DNA from: Tricholoma matsutake
Lineage: Eukaryota > Basidiomycota > Agaricomycetes > Agaricales > Tricholomataceae
Length of the DNA: 64,000 bases
Direction of reading: 5' to 3'
Assembly (NCBI GenBank): GCA_026075535.2
Contig: AP026549.1
Location: forward strand, 7,874,001-7,938,000
A model generated the notes under the pieces. That model was given only the letters and a program-made list of their open reading frames with translations, was not told the origin of the DNA and made no database searches. Positions within the stretch are counted from its first letter, which is position 1. Each line of letters opens with the position of its first letter. Positions 43,786 through 56,004 of this stretch are shown one piece after another. The position numbers were made by a program, and so were the translations under genes.

Positions 43786-45011
43786 AGCTGGAACTGGTAA
43801 GGTCACTTTGCTGAATCCAAGCTTGGTTATACCACAGAACATACTGCCAGTCTTTTCATCCTGCAGTCTGCAAGTGTCTGTACCAGCATCAAGCAACAGT
43901 TTTCCAAAAATTAGGACCTTCAGGTGCCAAAGATACAACCCATTAAGCTTCATCTATACGAATAGTAGTGTAAGTCTGGTGCCCTCACAGACTTACTACA
44001 CACACACCAACACACATAACATGCACACTGGACAGGCCAGAGGCAGTCCTATTGCAGAGGCAATGGAATGCAATGGTATAGCAAAGGTTAACTACAACAA
44101 TGTGACTGCATGACTCTACCAACAAGATCATGTGACTACCTGGAGTAGGTGACCACTCACCCTACTCCAATGCAAAACAACCGTATATACCAAAAACACC
44201 CCAAGCATATGCATCAATATCTGAATCAAAGAAATGCTAAATATACAATTGGGCCATGAAACAACTGTAAGGGCAACCTTACGGCCTCAGAAGTGGAGTC
44301 CGACAGACCTTGCAAGGGGGAACCAAAGTTAATATATATACAAAGTATCATACATACAAATATAAGTACTAACCTTGCAAGGGGGAACCAAAGAGAATAA
44401 TCTGAGGTTCCACCTGCAAGGGGAGGGCATCTATATACCTGTGCATGTGCCCATGTGTCAACCCACATGTCTGGCCTGTGCTCCCTCATCCTATGTGCAT
44501 GACATGTTGCCTGAGTGCACATCAGAGTACCGATGGAGTTACCGATGGGTTACCCATGACAGGGTAATATTGGAGTTGCACAGAGGTCCAGCAAGGGGTG
44601 TCCCCTTACAACAATGCCCACTATGTGTTGCCATCATGTTCCCATCAATTCCCCATCAATCAATCAAATTCCCATCAAATTCCCATCAAATTCCCACCAA
44701 TCTTATCAATCCCCAAGAATGATATGCTCCCATCATTCTGACATCATGTTGCAACCCTACCATGTATAGAAAGTCTTGATGTGGCCATATTCTCAATATG
44801 TACAAGGTAGATAGCTATTTTTAGCATACTATAGGTAGTAGGATGTCTTTCCCTTTGTTGCCCCTGTCCCTTCCTCTCTTGCAATGAAGGTATAGTTAAT
44901 TATTCTTTCTACTGTATAGTACTAATGTCCCTTCCTCTCTTGCAACAAAGATAACATATTCCTGTCTGTCTGACTACTGAGTGAGGTTCCCTAACCAGGC
45001 AACCTTTCAAG
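43786..45011. other. Gene-free repeat-rich stretch
   Basis: It contains a GTAAGTCTG..CAGACTTAC hairpin (about 43972), ACCTTGCAAGGGGGAACC twice (about 44307 and 44372), AAATTCCCATC three times (about 44666-44697) and the CTTGCAAYRAAG repeat. No gene was recognised. Confidence 0.5.
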
Positions 45012-45013
45012 TA

Positions 45014-45185
45014 GCAGTCAAAGTAGGGTGATTATCCATGGATTATGCCCACAATTTTTGGGACACAGATAATTTACGTGCTTATATTTTTGCTTATACC
45101 TATCATGCAGAAGTCATAGAAATATCAAAATAATTGTCCAATAATCACACTATTAACTGTACAATAATCACCCTACTTTGACTGC
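45014..45185. mobile_element. 172-bp Tc1/mariner-type MITE
   Basis: The inverted ends match perfectly over more than 20 bp (left GCAGTCAAAGTAGGGTGATT, right its complement). TA flanks both sides (45012-45013 and 45186-45187), as expected for Tc1/mariner. There is no coding capacity. Confidence 0.9.
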
Positions 45186-46129
45186 TACTAATAGATGTCA
45201 TTTCCATAGTCTCACTATGTTGGGTGTGCCTCAGTGATGTCTGAACCACATCCTGAGGGAGCTTACTCCTGCACCTCCTACCATTGGCACACTGAAGCTA
45301 GGAGATAATGATAATATATCTCTGAGATATCAAGTGCCAGGATCTTTCAACCCATTGAGGCTCTCTCACTTGAAGGAATTAGCCAGCAATGAGGTCTGGT
45401 GTTACAATTTTCCTTGTAACTCATGGAACCCAACCAACCCAACCAACCCAACGATCCCCTCCAGACAGGAGGCACTCCCTGATTCATGCTTAGAGCATGT
45501 CCTTGACACCAGACACACACACAATGCATGACGACAGCATGCATTCGATCCCCTTCCCACAGAAGGCACCCTTGATGCATGGTGACTCCATGCACCCAAA
45601 CCCATTCCCACACATGCTGTGATACAACAGCCCTTTGACATGAGATCCATGATGTCGGACTCTCATGATCAACATGCTGTGCCACAGCATGTCCTTGACA
45701 TTGGATCCTTGACATTGGATCCATGACATCAGACACCTCATGCTAGGCATGAGGCTTATTGTTTCTATTCTTACTTGATACACATCTATCTTTCCAATTG
45801 GATGATAAGGACCTCCCTTGTAGTATAAGTACTGCAACTCGTAGTAGGGATGTCCTTAGTTTAGATCTAGGCAATCTATGGCTTTAACTTGTGAACTCGC
45901 AAACTTACTCGAAACCACTAAGGAAGCCCCTTAGTGCATGAACCCGAATGACTCTATGCAGAAGGCCTGCTAGAGTGCACTATCCATCTTACGTCGGATG
46001 CTCCAAGTAAGACTAGTGCCAAACGATTTGTCAAGGAAGCACCTTGTCAAATGACATTGACTAGATCGAGTGGTTGAGGCTTCACCCTTAACATCTGGTG
46101 CTGTGACATGTCAAAGGTGATTATCATGG
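45186..46129. repeat. Probable LTR fragment and short ATGACATC-type repeats
   Basis: At 45510-45760 phrases such as AGCATGYCCTTGACA, CCATGACATCAGAC and TTGACATTGGATCC recur. At 45760-46090 a TATAAGTACTGCAACTCG region and a terminal AACATCTGGTGCTGTGAC resemble an LTR 3' end followed by a primer-binding site. It abuts the Helitron remnant. No paired LTR was found. Confidence 0.35.
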
Positions 46130-47715
46130 GTGACTCTTCAAAAATGTACTGTCTTGTGAGATGTTCTCCACAAATGTAGCAACATAATGCACATGCAGCA
46201 TTGATGATCATCAACAAATGCCTGTATTGTGGAGCATTCATGCAAGAGTATAATTTGACAAGAAGAGGTGAGTACATTGGCTCTATCCACCAGATGGTTA
46301 TTTGGACAGTGGCTCAACAACCACATGACAGGATGGTCTGTAGACAAGAAAAGATCTAGTATACTTTGGATGCCTGTGTAATGACCCCAAGGAAAGATCA
46401 CAGGATTTGCTCTTTGTAACCAGTGCTGTATGTTCTCCTGGACTTCTTCAAGACTGTATGCAGTACCATGAGGTCACGTTTGTGAGAAGCTGTCCACCAT
46501 CTGGCCCAGATACTGATTGTTAAGTGGACAGACTGCAAAGCCATGTTGTCTAGCCATATGTTGTACAGGACAGATATAATGACATTGTACATCCAGCTAT
46601 TATTGTTCCACTGTGACCCTCTTGGACAGTCAGAAAGAGGGAGATTATCAGAGGAAATGTTCATACTTGTCCTTTTTTGTTTCATTGAAGGCTCAGATTC
46701 ATTCAGATCTAATTCTGCACAAAACTTTCTTGTCTTTTCAAGTTCAGGTGGGTTGGGCAGTGTACCACATGCAAGTACAAAATGAGATACTACTGTTTTA
46801 ACAGACGTACAGCAGGAATTGACTTGGAGGAGTCTGTGATTTGCCAGGCAAACTCCTGACACAGTGTGCCTGAAGCACCTCTAGTAATTTTATGTGTCAG
46901 ACCCTTGTAAGATCACTGTACCTGCTGCTGATGCACTCCTGGACAATGCTGTGTAGTAGGACTGATGACTCCTTGCGCTCAAGAGATCAACAACATTAAA
47001 AACCCTCGTCTTACCTTGTGATGTATAATCAGTCATAGGAAAGTTAGGGAGCACCTCCACTTGACTCCTGGAAACATTAATCATCACATCACTGAGAGGA
47101 ACACATTGTGTATTGGAGAGGGTTCTCATCAGTGGGACAACATTCACAGGCAGGCCATCCAACTGAACAGTTTGGGGTGGATTTGTAAGCTTTACAAATA
47201 ATGTATCAAGAATACATTGACCCCTTGAACCCTTTGTTGCCTGCCAGTCATAAACCATTGCATCTTGGCCTTTTGTCCTACACAATTCTGTTGCACTGTT
47301 CAACCATATGATTATGGGCAGACCACAACAAATTGTCAGTTTCCAGGTATGTTTTTGTGTTACTGCTGGGTAGCAAATCCCAAAGAGTTTGTTGAAGAGC
47401 TGGTGACAGCAAAGGAACCTGGGTCCAGCCCTTCTTTCTCAACAATGCAAAGGACTTTCTCTTGGCCAAATCAATGGTATGTTTATCTGACAAGCTAATA
47501 ACATCTTCAGAATAGAAAGTGACAAGTTCCTGCCCAGTCTCACCTGCAAATCTATGTGTCCCTAGGTCATTGATGACATCCTTTGGTAGGTTCAGAATAG
47601 TGATTATAGACACATTATGGAACTGTTTTTGGCTCACAGATGGCTGGCCTTCCAGCTTACTGGATATCTGAGAATGCAGGAACACAATATCATCAGGTGT
47701 GCATGCTTTGTATTG
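46130..47715 (-). pseudogene. Helitron helicase, distal half with peptidase domain
   Basis: On the minus strand from 47715 the frame reads TPDDIVFLHSQISSKLEG, RFAGETGQELVTFYSED, then MNSATELCRTKGQDAMV, QVEVLPNFPMTDYTSQGKTR and HQSYYTALSRSASAAGTVI, the last helicase motifs of a PIF1-type Helitron helicase. After a stop at 46890, a peptidase-like domain follows (46862-46398), but its nucleophile box reads GSQWNNNSWMYNVI, with Trp where the sister copy at 6.8 kb has Cys. The proximal half lies beyond the hAT insertion at 52073-52700. Small frameshifts show decay before or after the insertion. Confidence 0.82.
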
Positions 47716-47723
47716 CATGTTAC

Positions 47724-50700
47724 TAGTGATGTACAGGGCCCGGCTTGGCTCAAAAGCCCAGGCTTGGGCTCAGCTTGACCAGGCTCAGGCTTGGATAGAT
47801 CATGAGCTGAGCCCTAGTCAAGGGCTCAGGCTGGGCCCGGGCCAGGCTTGGGCTCAGGCCTCGGCTTTGTAGTGAAAATTACCATGAAATTTGTCTACAG
47901 AGTCACTACAATACATCTTGCACAAATATATCATCTTCTTCGTGATCGACAAAGCCCTTGTCATCAACAAGATCCTCAACCAATCCATCCCAGCCCACCT
48001 GTTCTGCATCATGTAGATTGCTGTCACAAGCTTCTTGAAGGTCATCATATTCCTCCACCTCGAGCGCTGTGCTTGGCTCTTCACAGAAGAGGAGTTCACG
48101 ATGGTAGATGCACTTGAGGAACTGTAATGCCTCGATGATATTGGGTTTGAGTCGATTGCGATGCTTAGTAATCGTTATCCCTGCAGATGAGAATGCATGT
48201 TCGCTGGAAACTGATGACACCATAATTGGGAGCATATCGCATGCAAGAGATGCCCAGACATCATACTGGGTAGTATTGCACTAAGCTGTAAGTCAGAAGA
48301 TCAAATGAGGCATGATATGAGAGACATGTACCCCCCACCACTCAACAATTGTCATATTGCCAAGTTGATCCGTTGAGTTCAAATAGCCGAAGAAATGTTT
48401 ATGCCAAGGAGTGCTCAGTTCACTGGGTGTGATGGGAGATGCACAGGATTCGATACCATTGTTACTGTCATTGTTGTCATCAGATAATTCATGGATTAGT
48501 ACACCAACTTTGCACATTGCTGATTTTCCTGTTTGCTGTGCTGGCGCCGGTGTCGAACCGTTGCTGTACATTTCAAGGTAACGTTGTTTGTACTGTAATA
48601 TTGTGAGCGCACACTGAAACACTTGAATTCCAGACACTGACCGTTTCTTCGGCCTCCTTGAGAATACTTTCCAACTTTCCCTGACCCCAATATTTGCGAA
48701 TATGTTCCATTTTCTGGGAGGGATCAAGCACTAAACTGGTGTCAGAGTTTTTTAGTGGACACAGAGAAGTAATTGAACACATAGCAAAGGTATATGCATC
48801 AGAATCAGCTGTACGATCAGAGTATTCTGCAATTTTCGCCAGACCAGCATTTAGGGCAGGGACGAAATCAAAATATTTGATGTGTTTGGCTCGTTTGGTC
48901 CATGACTTGTGTAATGCTTCAAGAGCAGGCAATGCGAGATGAAGGGTGCTCCCCCGATCTGATGAAAATGCTTGCTGTGCATTATCAGCATGCTATACCA
49001 TATCAGCGAGTTACAGATAACCTGAAAATGCAATGGCGTACTGCAAGTAGATCATTAAATAAGCCAATCCGCTCCCATTCAGCATCTGAGAGCCACAGAT
49101 CATCAATCTTTTTTCTTTTCGAGAGGTCCTTCTCCTCTCGTCCGATTTCATACACAAATGTGTCGACGAACTATTATTTTTCAGCATAGCTTATGAGCTG
49201 CATGGAGAAAGAAATACATACTGAACGTTTGGCCTCAGCTCGTGATGTCATTACATAGGTGGAAGACCAGCACACGGCCATATCAAGAAGGAGTTGATGG
49301 ATGGTCTTTGCACCGCCTCATGTTTGTATATCAGTGAAGAGTTGTTTACATTTTGCAGAGGAGCGTGCCTAACAATGGGAACAGTCAAAATGGAAAAATA
49401 ATAATAATAATCAAACAAATGAATACCTTGACACAAATTGCTTGCACAAGTCCCACCTCATCATGTTCAGGTCCAGCGAGATCGGCATCAGGGTCTGCAG
49501 GATTGTAATGCTTTGATTTGCTATACGTAGTGATCAATGCTTGCGTCGCTAGGTTGATGATATGAGCAAGGCACCTAGTTCATGGTTAGCATTTACATAT
49601 CAAAGGAATAAGGTAGATTACTGAATGCGATGTTGTTTTAGATTGAATACCTTCCCGTTGTGTGCTAGGATATGCTTGGAAAACTCGACCAACATGGTGT
49701 TATTGTTTGTGGCATTGTCACACGTCACCCATCCGATCTAGATTGTATAAATTATCCTTGCGAAAATAAAGCACTACGAGCTGATACATACTTTGTGGCC
49801 TATACGAACTCGCAACATGATTTTGAACAAAGCTTGACCAAGCCTTGTTCCATTGTGTGCATTGTTCAGCTGCGTGAAGCCAAGCAGTGCCATTTGAACC
49901 TGCCACTTGCCATTTTCTTCTTCTATCCAAGAGCCCATTACCGCAAGATATCCATCGCTATTTGAAGCCTGCCATGCATCACATGTTAGGCTTACCTTTC
50001 CCTTCGCCCTATCACTCTGAAGGAAAGATCAGAATGGGGCTGGCGGTAGAAATAATGTGGCATTCTCATACATTCAACCTGTCATGCAGTGATGTCAACT
50101 GCTGTTTGAATGTGTCAATGATAGCCTGTCAAGTTTGGTGGCAATCAGGGATCTTAACACCATTTGTTGCATGGGCAGCTATGTGAATCATGTTTTGAAA
50201 AGATGGGTGTTCAAATGCTTGAATCGGCTATGGTTTAAACGGTACACTAGTTATAGTTACCATTGACTTAAGAATTATGTTGGGATACCTGGTCAGTCGA
50301 CACAAGCCACTCGATGGCTGCTTCATGGAAAATCTTGTCGGTATATGGAACTATCCTCTCTTTCTGCGGCTTCTCCCTAAGATGTGAATCAAGGTGTGAC
50401 TGTGCCTCACTAGCAGCCTGCGCATCTCTGCGGCGTTTCTGGGCATCTCTCGGTAGCATGGATGGAAATTTGTTCTTTTCTGCCCATGTCTGGTATACCA
50501 CCTGGCAGGTCACACATCACATTATTCAATAGCTTGTACCAGAAAAATTATTGACATACTTTATGGTTTGATTCCATGTGTCGTCTCAGCATAGACACAT
50601 CTGCAACCAGGGATACAGGATGTTGTGGAGACCACTTACTAATATTACATTGGCAGCAGTGTTTACCATAAGTGTATGGAACTCACCAGCATAGCCAACA

Positions 50701-52064
50701 ATTTCGATAATTTTTGTTCTTTTGTTGGTACAGTGGTGAGAAAAAATTATCAACGTCACGACTATGGTCCTTAGCTGTAACTTTTGGCATTTCAGAAAGG
50801 GTTTGAACATCAATGTCAATCAGAAATCCATCAACATCAATTGCATCTGAATGTTGTGGGGCCTCTTGATTAACTATACAACTATCAGAATGTACTAAAG
50901 GCGTGATCTGGTTGGTATAACTCACCTGGCTCAGAATTTTCCCTAGTTGTACTACTTACAGGAGGTGTGATCTCCTCGATCGAAGCATCAACATCATCAG
51001 TATCGGGGACTATGTGAGCTCATGATTTTTTCCTACCTAGTGTTGTTTATTAGTTTAGATATTTCAAATTGCAGTGTGTGTTGAATACTTACGGGGTTGT
51101 TGATGTTCTAAATCCAAATCTACTTTGGAGCCAAGTACTTCTGTTGCCAGTGGAGTGGAGGGAGTTGAGGTTGGGTAGGCTACTTCAGATGGTCTTGATG
51201 ATGTCAATGGTTGGCTTTGTTCAGCAGCTGCAGCTGCAACCTCAGCTCGCTTTGCTTGAATTGCTTGTTGGTGGGTGGAGAGTGTCAGAGTGGCTGAATT
51301 TGAGGTGTTGAGCAGCTTTCCCGATGCTGTCAATAACCGTTTTGGGCAAGGTGCTGATGGAGCGGCATTTGTTGTCATCGAAGTCATGACAGCAGTGGCA
51401 GTGCAAACTCTTGGGCCAGGACTTCCCATTTCAAGAAGGTTTTGATTGTGGCTGAAGAACTGTATAGATCCATGATGGACAAAAAAAAATGCAGTTGTGG
51501 AGCTGGAAGCTGACCCACAGAGCACATGAGATGAAGATCAACACTGTCAAATTTTCATGGAATCGTTAGGCATTATTGCGTTGCTCAAGCACCTCTTGTC
51601 TTTTTCGTGGCCCTCCCTCCTCTCCCCTTTTTCTTTTTTTCTGTGTCTTTCTTTGCTACATCTAGCATTCATAGCCTCCCACCTCTGCCCTTGTGTTGAT
51701 GAATGTTTGGCTTGAATCAAGCATTTGAGCATTTGAGCCATTCAAGCCATGACTAAGCCAAGTACATACTGGGTTTTACTTTCTGTTGAAATTTAGCTTA
51801 CTCACCTGTGTAATTAGCTGCCCTGCTCATCATCTATTTATTTGGGGTCCTTCATGGGCCTCAGTTTGCACTACCTTGGTTTCTTGAGCAACGCAGCAGA
51901 GGCAACACATCAAAGCCACAGCTTCAGGGCTCGGCTCAGGCTTCTGATAATATGAGCCGAGCCTTGAGCCCTACAAAGCCGTTAGTACAGCCCGGCTTGG
52001 CTCAGGCTTCAAGGGCTCGGTAGCCCGGGCTTCAGGGCTTTGAGCTGAGCCTTGCACATCACTA
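47724..52064 (-). mobile_element. Complete hAT transposon (4.3 kb) with 8-bp TSD
   Basis: CATGTTAC flanks both ends (47716-47723 and 52065-52072). The termini are TAGTGATGTACAGGGC at the left and, from the other strand, TAGTGATGTGCAAGGC at the right. Sub-terminal regions are rich in GGCTYRGGCTC-type repeats at both ends. It contains one transposase gene on the minus strand, and it is inserted inside a Helitron helicase gene. Confidence 0.95.
47906..51429 (-). CDS. hAT-family transposase (multi-exon)
   Basis: The likely start is 51429 (MGSPGPRVCTATAVMTSMTT), an Ala/Ser-rich N-terminus. A clean intron starts GTAAGT at about 51093 and ends AACACTAG. Middle exons include VYQTWAEKNKFPSMLPRDAQ, a segment near 49730 with the hAT-like WVTCDNATNNNT, and PALNAGLAKIAEYSDRTADS. 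The last exon has SVSSEHAFSSAGITITKHRN and RLKPNIIEALQFLKC, the C-terminal dimerisation motif, ending in an acidic tail (DHEEDDIFVQDVL). I could not assign all splice sites, so completeness is not proven, but the intact ends and the recognisable motifs in order make an active or recently active gene plausible. Confidence 0.8.
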
Positions 52065-52072
52065 CATGTTAC

Positions 52073-52700
52073 CCAATGCTTCTCATAGTCTTGCATCATC
52101 AGCTGTCTGGGTTTTTTGATGCATGCTTTGATGCAAGATGACCACAGTTGTGATTTGATGCCAGAGGGCTTTTCTGATGGCAGCTTCTTGGTCACAAAGG
52201 CTCTTTGGATTGGATCCCAAAGCTTCCTGGCCTTTACATGACTATCTTCACAGCCACCAAGCATCTCAGAATTCTTCTGAAAGACAGATTGAATGGATTC
52301 AAATATGACAAGGGTCTCCAGGCTCATTTTGGTGATATAGTCTGAAATGTATAACAGGGCATCTTTGATGGCAGTTCCAGATTGGAGACTTGTTACATCA
52401 GTGTTGCAGCAGAACACATATGAAATTACTGGGGAAAAATTTTTGATCCATGGTTCTCTTTTTTTTAATGTTGAGTGCCCCAGTTACAGGATTGACTTGT
52501 GTTTGTTTGAACAGTTCATGAGGAAATTGTGCCTTACATCTACCCCATTTATCCATACAGCCTTTATATGCCTTTGATCTGTTCTGAGTGCCATCCCTGT
52601 TGATGTTAGTACTACAAGTATATATATTGGATTTTGAGACAATATCATCAACTGTTAAGAACTGATCCTGAAGTGCACATCAGAATTCAATTGGATCCTG
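52073..52700 (-). pseudogene. Helitron helicase, proximal fragment
   Basis: On the minus strand it reads VFCCNTDVTSLQSGTAIKDA and LLYISDYITKMSLETLVIFE, a conserved Helitron segment. Upstream, a frameshifted part reads AVWINGVDVRHNFLMNC and KREPWIKNFSPVISY. The end IKKPRQLMMQDYEKHWVTC is broken by the hAT element, and the gene resumes at 47715. The segment's normal neighbour in complete Helitrons is the WGxCKARFP box. Confidence 0.8.
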
Positions 52701-53507
52701 CAGGTATTGATAGTGGGAGGTTGTCAGGTCATAGTGGATCCAGCAGAAGGGGAACAGAAAGGACTTGGCTTCAACTTGTAAGAAGTTGCACCCTTCACTT
52801 TGTCTGGTGTCCTAATTTCAAGATGAAGGTTTTGGAGGTAGGAGCAGGTAAGTGTGGGAAGTGCGGAAGGATGAGTGTGGAGGGACTCAGGTTAAGTTTG
52901 GGTGAGACCAGAACTTTGGAGGGAGAACTAGAGGTTGAGTCAAATGAAGTTTGGACTCTTAGAGGATGGAGGTAGGAGTAGAACAAAATTGGATTGGCAA
53001 GCTTAAGTTGAGTCTTTGTTGATATATGAACTAAGGAATACAAGTTGAAACTAACTAGGCTTAAATACTAAAGTACAGAATAAGAGTGGAATGTTTCAGA
53101 AGCTGTGGCAGTGTCTCAACTGCATAGATAAATTACCTAGCAGGAGCTGCACAAGAGTCTATAGTCAAATTTGCAAAAGAGACAGCATCCTTGAGAAGGC
53201 AGCTGTGGGTGCTGTACAAGGTGGGCTGGTGCACAGCAGTGTGGGCAGTGCAAGGTGGCCAGGAACAAATGCAGAAAGGAGTCAGTGAATGTCATGTTTC
53301 CTGGTGAGGGAGGAACAAAATGCAAAAAAGGGTTGGAAGAGTGCAGGTTCTGATTGGGCAAGGAATGGTTCTTGACAGTATTTCCCCCTTAGTGCTGAGC
53401 CTATGAGGCATGTGTGTGTTCAAGTCTGGATGAGGAAATTGGTTGATTTTCCAAAAGCAGAAATGGTTGAAAAGCCAAATGCAGAAGTTGGTTGAAAATT
53501 TTGAACA
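52701..53507. other. Leader or LTR-like region, no gene
   Basis: The sequence is rich in AGGAGTAG/GGTTGAGTC-type repeats. The stretch just before 53523 (ATGGTTGAAAAGCCAAATGC) resembles the untranslated leader of the following retroelement ORF. Confidence 0.35.
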
Positions 53508-53522
53508 TTGATCCTCACCATC

Positions 53523-54156
53523 ATGTCCCCTCCTACCCTCACTGTTAATGAAAAACTCACTGCTATCAAGGCACAAAGGGAGCAAGTGGAGCAGGAGGAA
53601 TGCGAGCTGGAGGAGGAGGCAAGGAGGCAGGAAGAAGAAAACTGGAGGGCCGAGGAGGACAGGAGGGCAGCAGAGGAGGCTGCCAAAGCTGAGATGGCAG
53701 CACAAGAGGCAGAGGTGGCATGGGAGGTGGAGACCCAAAAAAAGCCGGTGGCCATGCAGAAAGTGGAGAAGAAGCAGGCAGCTGCAGTCGCAGGGCTCAC
53801 AGATGAAGCAGAGGGGAGCAAGTCCCCAAATAAGAAGAAAGTAAAGTCAAAGGCAATGGTGGGGTCAGAGGAGCATGAGGCAGTAGTGTGGGTACAAGTG
53901 GCCTTGCCCTGCAAGAGGTAAGTTTATATTCATCTTCCTTTACTGATGAACTGCATAGATGCAAAAATCAAAAAATCTCTTGTTTCGAGATGGGCACGCA
54001 GGGACACATGTGTGACAATTGCACATGTGTCAAACACAAATATTAAGAAATGGTGTGGGAGGGGCAGGAGGCCCCTGCAGGAAAAGTGGCAGGGAGAGCA
54101 GGTCCAGGGATCGTGGGGACCACAGCGGAAACAGTGGGTTCAGCAGGGGAAAGTGG
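53523..54156 (+). pseudogene. Retroelement-associated coiled-coil / cysteine-cluster protein, 5' part
   Basis: The ATG at 53523 opens MSPPTLTVNEKLTAIKAQRE, followed by a long E/A/R coiled coil (about residues 20-90) and a basic KKKVKSKAM segment. An intron with GTAAGT at about 53918 is likely. Next comes a cysteine cluster (CKNQKISCFEMGTQGH, then MCDNCTCVKHK), ended by a TAA. The continuing frame reads EMVWEGQEAPAGKVAGRAGP up to the LTR start at 54157. Proteins of this plan (coiled coil, then Cys cluster) are common retroelement companions in basidiomycetes. The 3' part continues at 59035 after the inserted LTR element. Confidence 0.6.
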
Positions 54157-55152
54157 TGATGATCCTCAATCTGGAAACCCAAACAAAACCCACTAATAAG
54201 CCTTGGATGGTATAACACGAGTTAGAGGAAGGGTGCGAGGTGGCACTAAATATCACTACTGCTAACCAGGAGTAGGCAAATAAAGTGCAAAGTTGTGCAA
54301 AGTGGCATGAAACACTACAAAGTGTTTTGCAAATATGTTTGAAGAAGTTCATAACAATGCAAAATAGTTTCAATATGTTAGGATGGTAAGGGCAGTGTCA
54401 GATGATGAAGGTGACAAAAAATAGTGATGTTCAATAGAGACGATAAATGAAGTGCAATATTTTTGAGAGGTTTCAATATGGGGTTTGAAGAAATTCATGA
54501 CAATTCGCAGAACTTAGTGATAAGACAAAAGATTTGGACTCAAGTTTGAATTCTTAAGTCAGACAATATACGAGAGGTGAAGAGGATCTCCTTTTTTCTC
54601 TCTGTCCTTCTAGGTAGCTAGTACAAGGCTATATATGTTTTGAAGAGATGGTACTTAAAAGGAAATAGAACATGAGGACTACATGAGGCAAGATATAAAA
54701 CAATAAAGAACTTTCCAAATCAGAAAATAAATGAGAAATGATGAGAAGGGAAACATGTAGAGTCACAATATATCAAAGGTACTTGTCCTATTGACCCAAT
54801 ATATCATTGAAATGTCAAAACACCACAATCATGTCCTAGAAGCGCATTGTCGTATCTCTTCATGTCCAGTGTTGCTCAATGTGCAACATGCTAACTTGTA
54901 TGAGGTGTACTGTGTGTGTCTGAAGGGTGGTGCAATAAGCATATGGTGGCTGAAGGTATTTGAGGTGCTGCGAAGTGGTTTGAACTTATTTGAAGTGTTG
55001 CAAAGTCATTTCAGAGTAGTTTCATGCAGTTCATAGATGTTTTGCAGGGCTTGTAGAGGTTCGCACACATTTGTAGTGATTTGGGTGTCATTGTGGATGA
55101 GTTGGAGCATGTTAAAGTGTTCCAGAGCTTGAAGCACAATGTGTACCTATCA
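54157..55152 (-). repeat. LTR (3' LTR in element orientation)
   Basis: It starts TGATGATCCTCAATCTGG and ends GTACCTATCA on the plus strand. It contains CTATATATGTTTTGAAGAG near 54630. Confidence 0.88.
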
Positions 55153-55562
55153 TCCTCCCCCTTACTGAAACCCTGACTGTCCCAGTCAGCTGATCAAATC
55201 ACGTGATGATCATGTGGTTGTGTTGAAAATGTAAACAGTTTGAAAGAACTTTTCATTCTTCATCATTGACTCCTACATCCCTCAACAAATTCTCAGTATA
55301 TCTCTACTCGCTGAACTGAACAACAAAATTCTCACATATGCCAAGTCTATGCCAGATTGCAGTGTTGCCAAGGATCTCGACTTCAAGGTATGGGGAAAAG
55401 GGTTCTGCAATAGGATGGTAAGTTTTCACTGTTCATTTGGCAGTCAAGCATGCTAAAACAATTCGTTCAGGCAGAATATGATGAGCTCACTGATGACCTG
55501 GGTGGAGAACATGACTCGACTGTGCAAAAGGTCATCAAGGAAGTTTTGAGCTTTTCAAACCG

Positions 55563-55904
55563 ATGGCTCAATGCAAATGGCTTCCATGGGGTGGGGCGCT
55601 TTTATTTGCGGATTTGAGTGAGCAGGTAGAGCAGGAGCAAAGGGCAGAGGAAGTGAGACAAATTTGGGAGGAGGAGGAGGAGGCTCAAAGGGTGGAGCAA
55701 GATGCAAAAAGGGCAAGGTTCAAGGCTGAAAAGGGGGTGTTAGGAGATGCTCGGAATGCAGCTCTTGCTGTGTTTTGTGCTAAAACATTGTTGAAGGAGG
55801 ACCTGCAAAGACAAAATGCGGAGTTGGCAGCAGAGGTGAGAGCGATTGAGAGGGCTGAGGCTGGGGAGAGGATGAAGAGGTCGAGATGGTCAAGGACGAG
55901 GTAG
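55563..55904 (+). pseudogene. Coiled-coil fragment inside the LTR element
   Basis: The frame has QVEQEQRAEEVRQIWEEEEE and ELAAEVRAIERAEAGERMK. It resembles the coiled-coil companion ORF at 53523 but is unrelated in sequence detail. Upstream at about 55470-55560, YDELTDDLGGEHDSTVQKV is readable. It probably derives from another retroelement inserted here. No full gene is present. Confidence 0.4.
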
Positions 55905-56004
55905 AGGGTGAGCAGAGGAAGTTTGCAGAGGGCAGACTGCTCAATTTCAAGGGACCAGTAAGTCCTCAAAATTGAATTCAATTTCTGAGCTTTACTAACT
56001 AGCA

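Noticed and set aside
53292..53914. Minus-strand Cys/Leu/Ser-rich frames
   Set aside because: They are antisense to the Glu-rich coiled-coil frame, which has the better start and family likeness.
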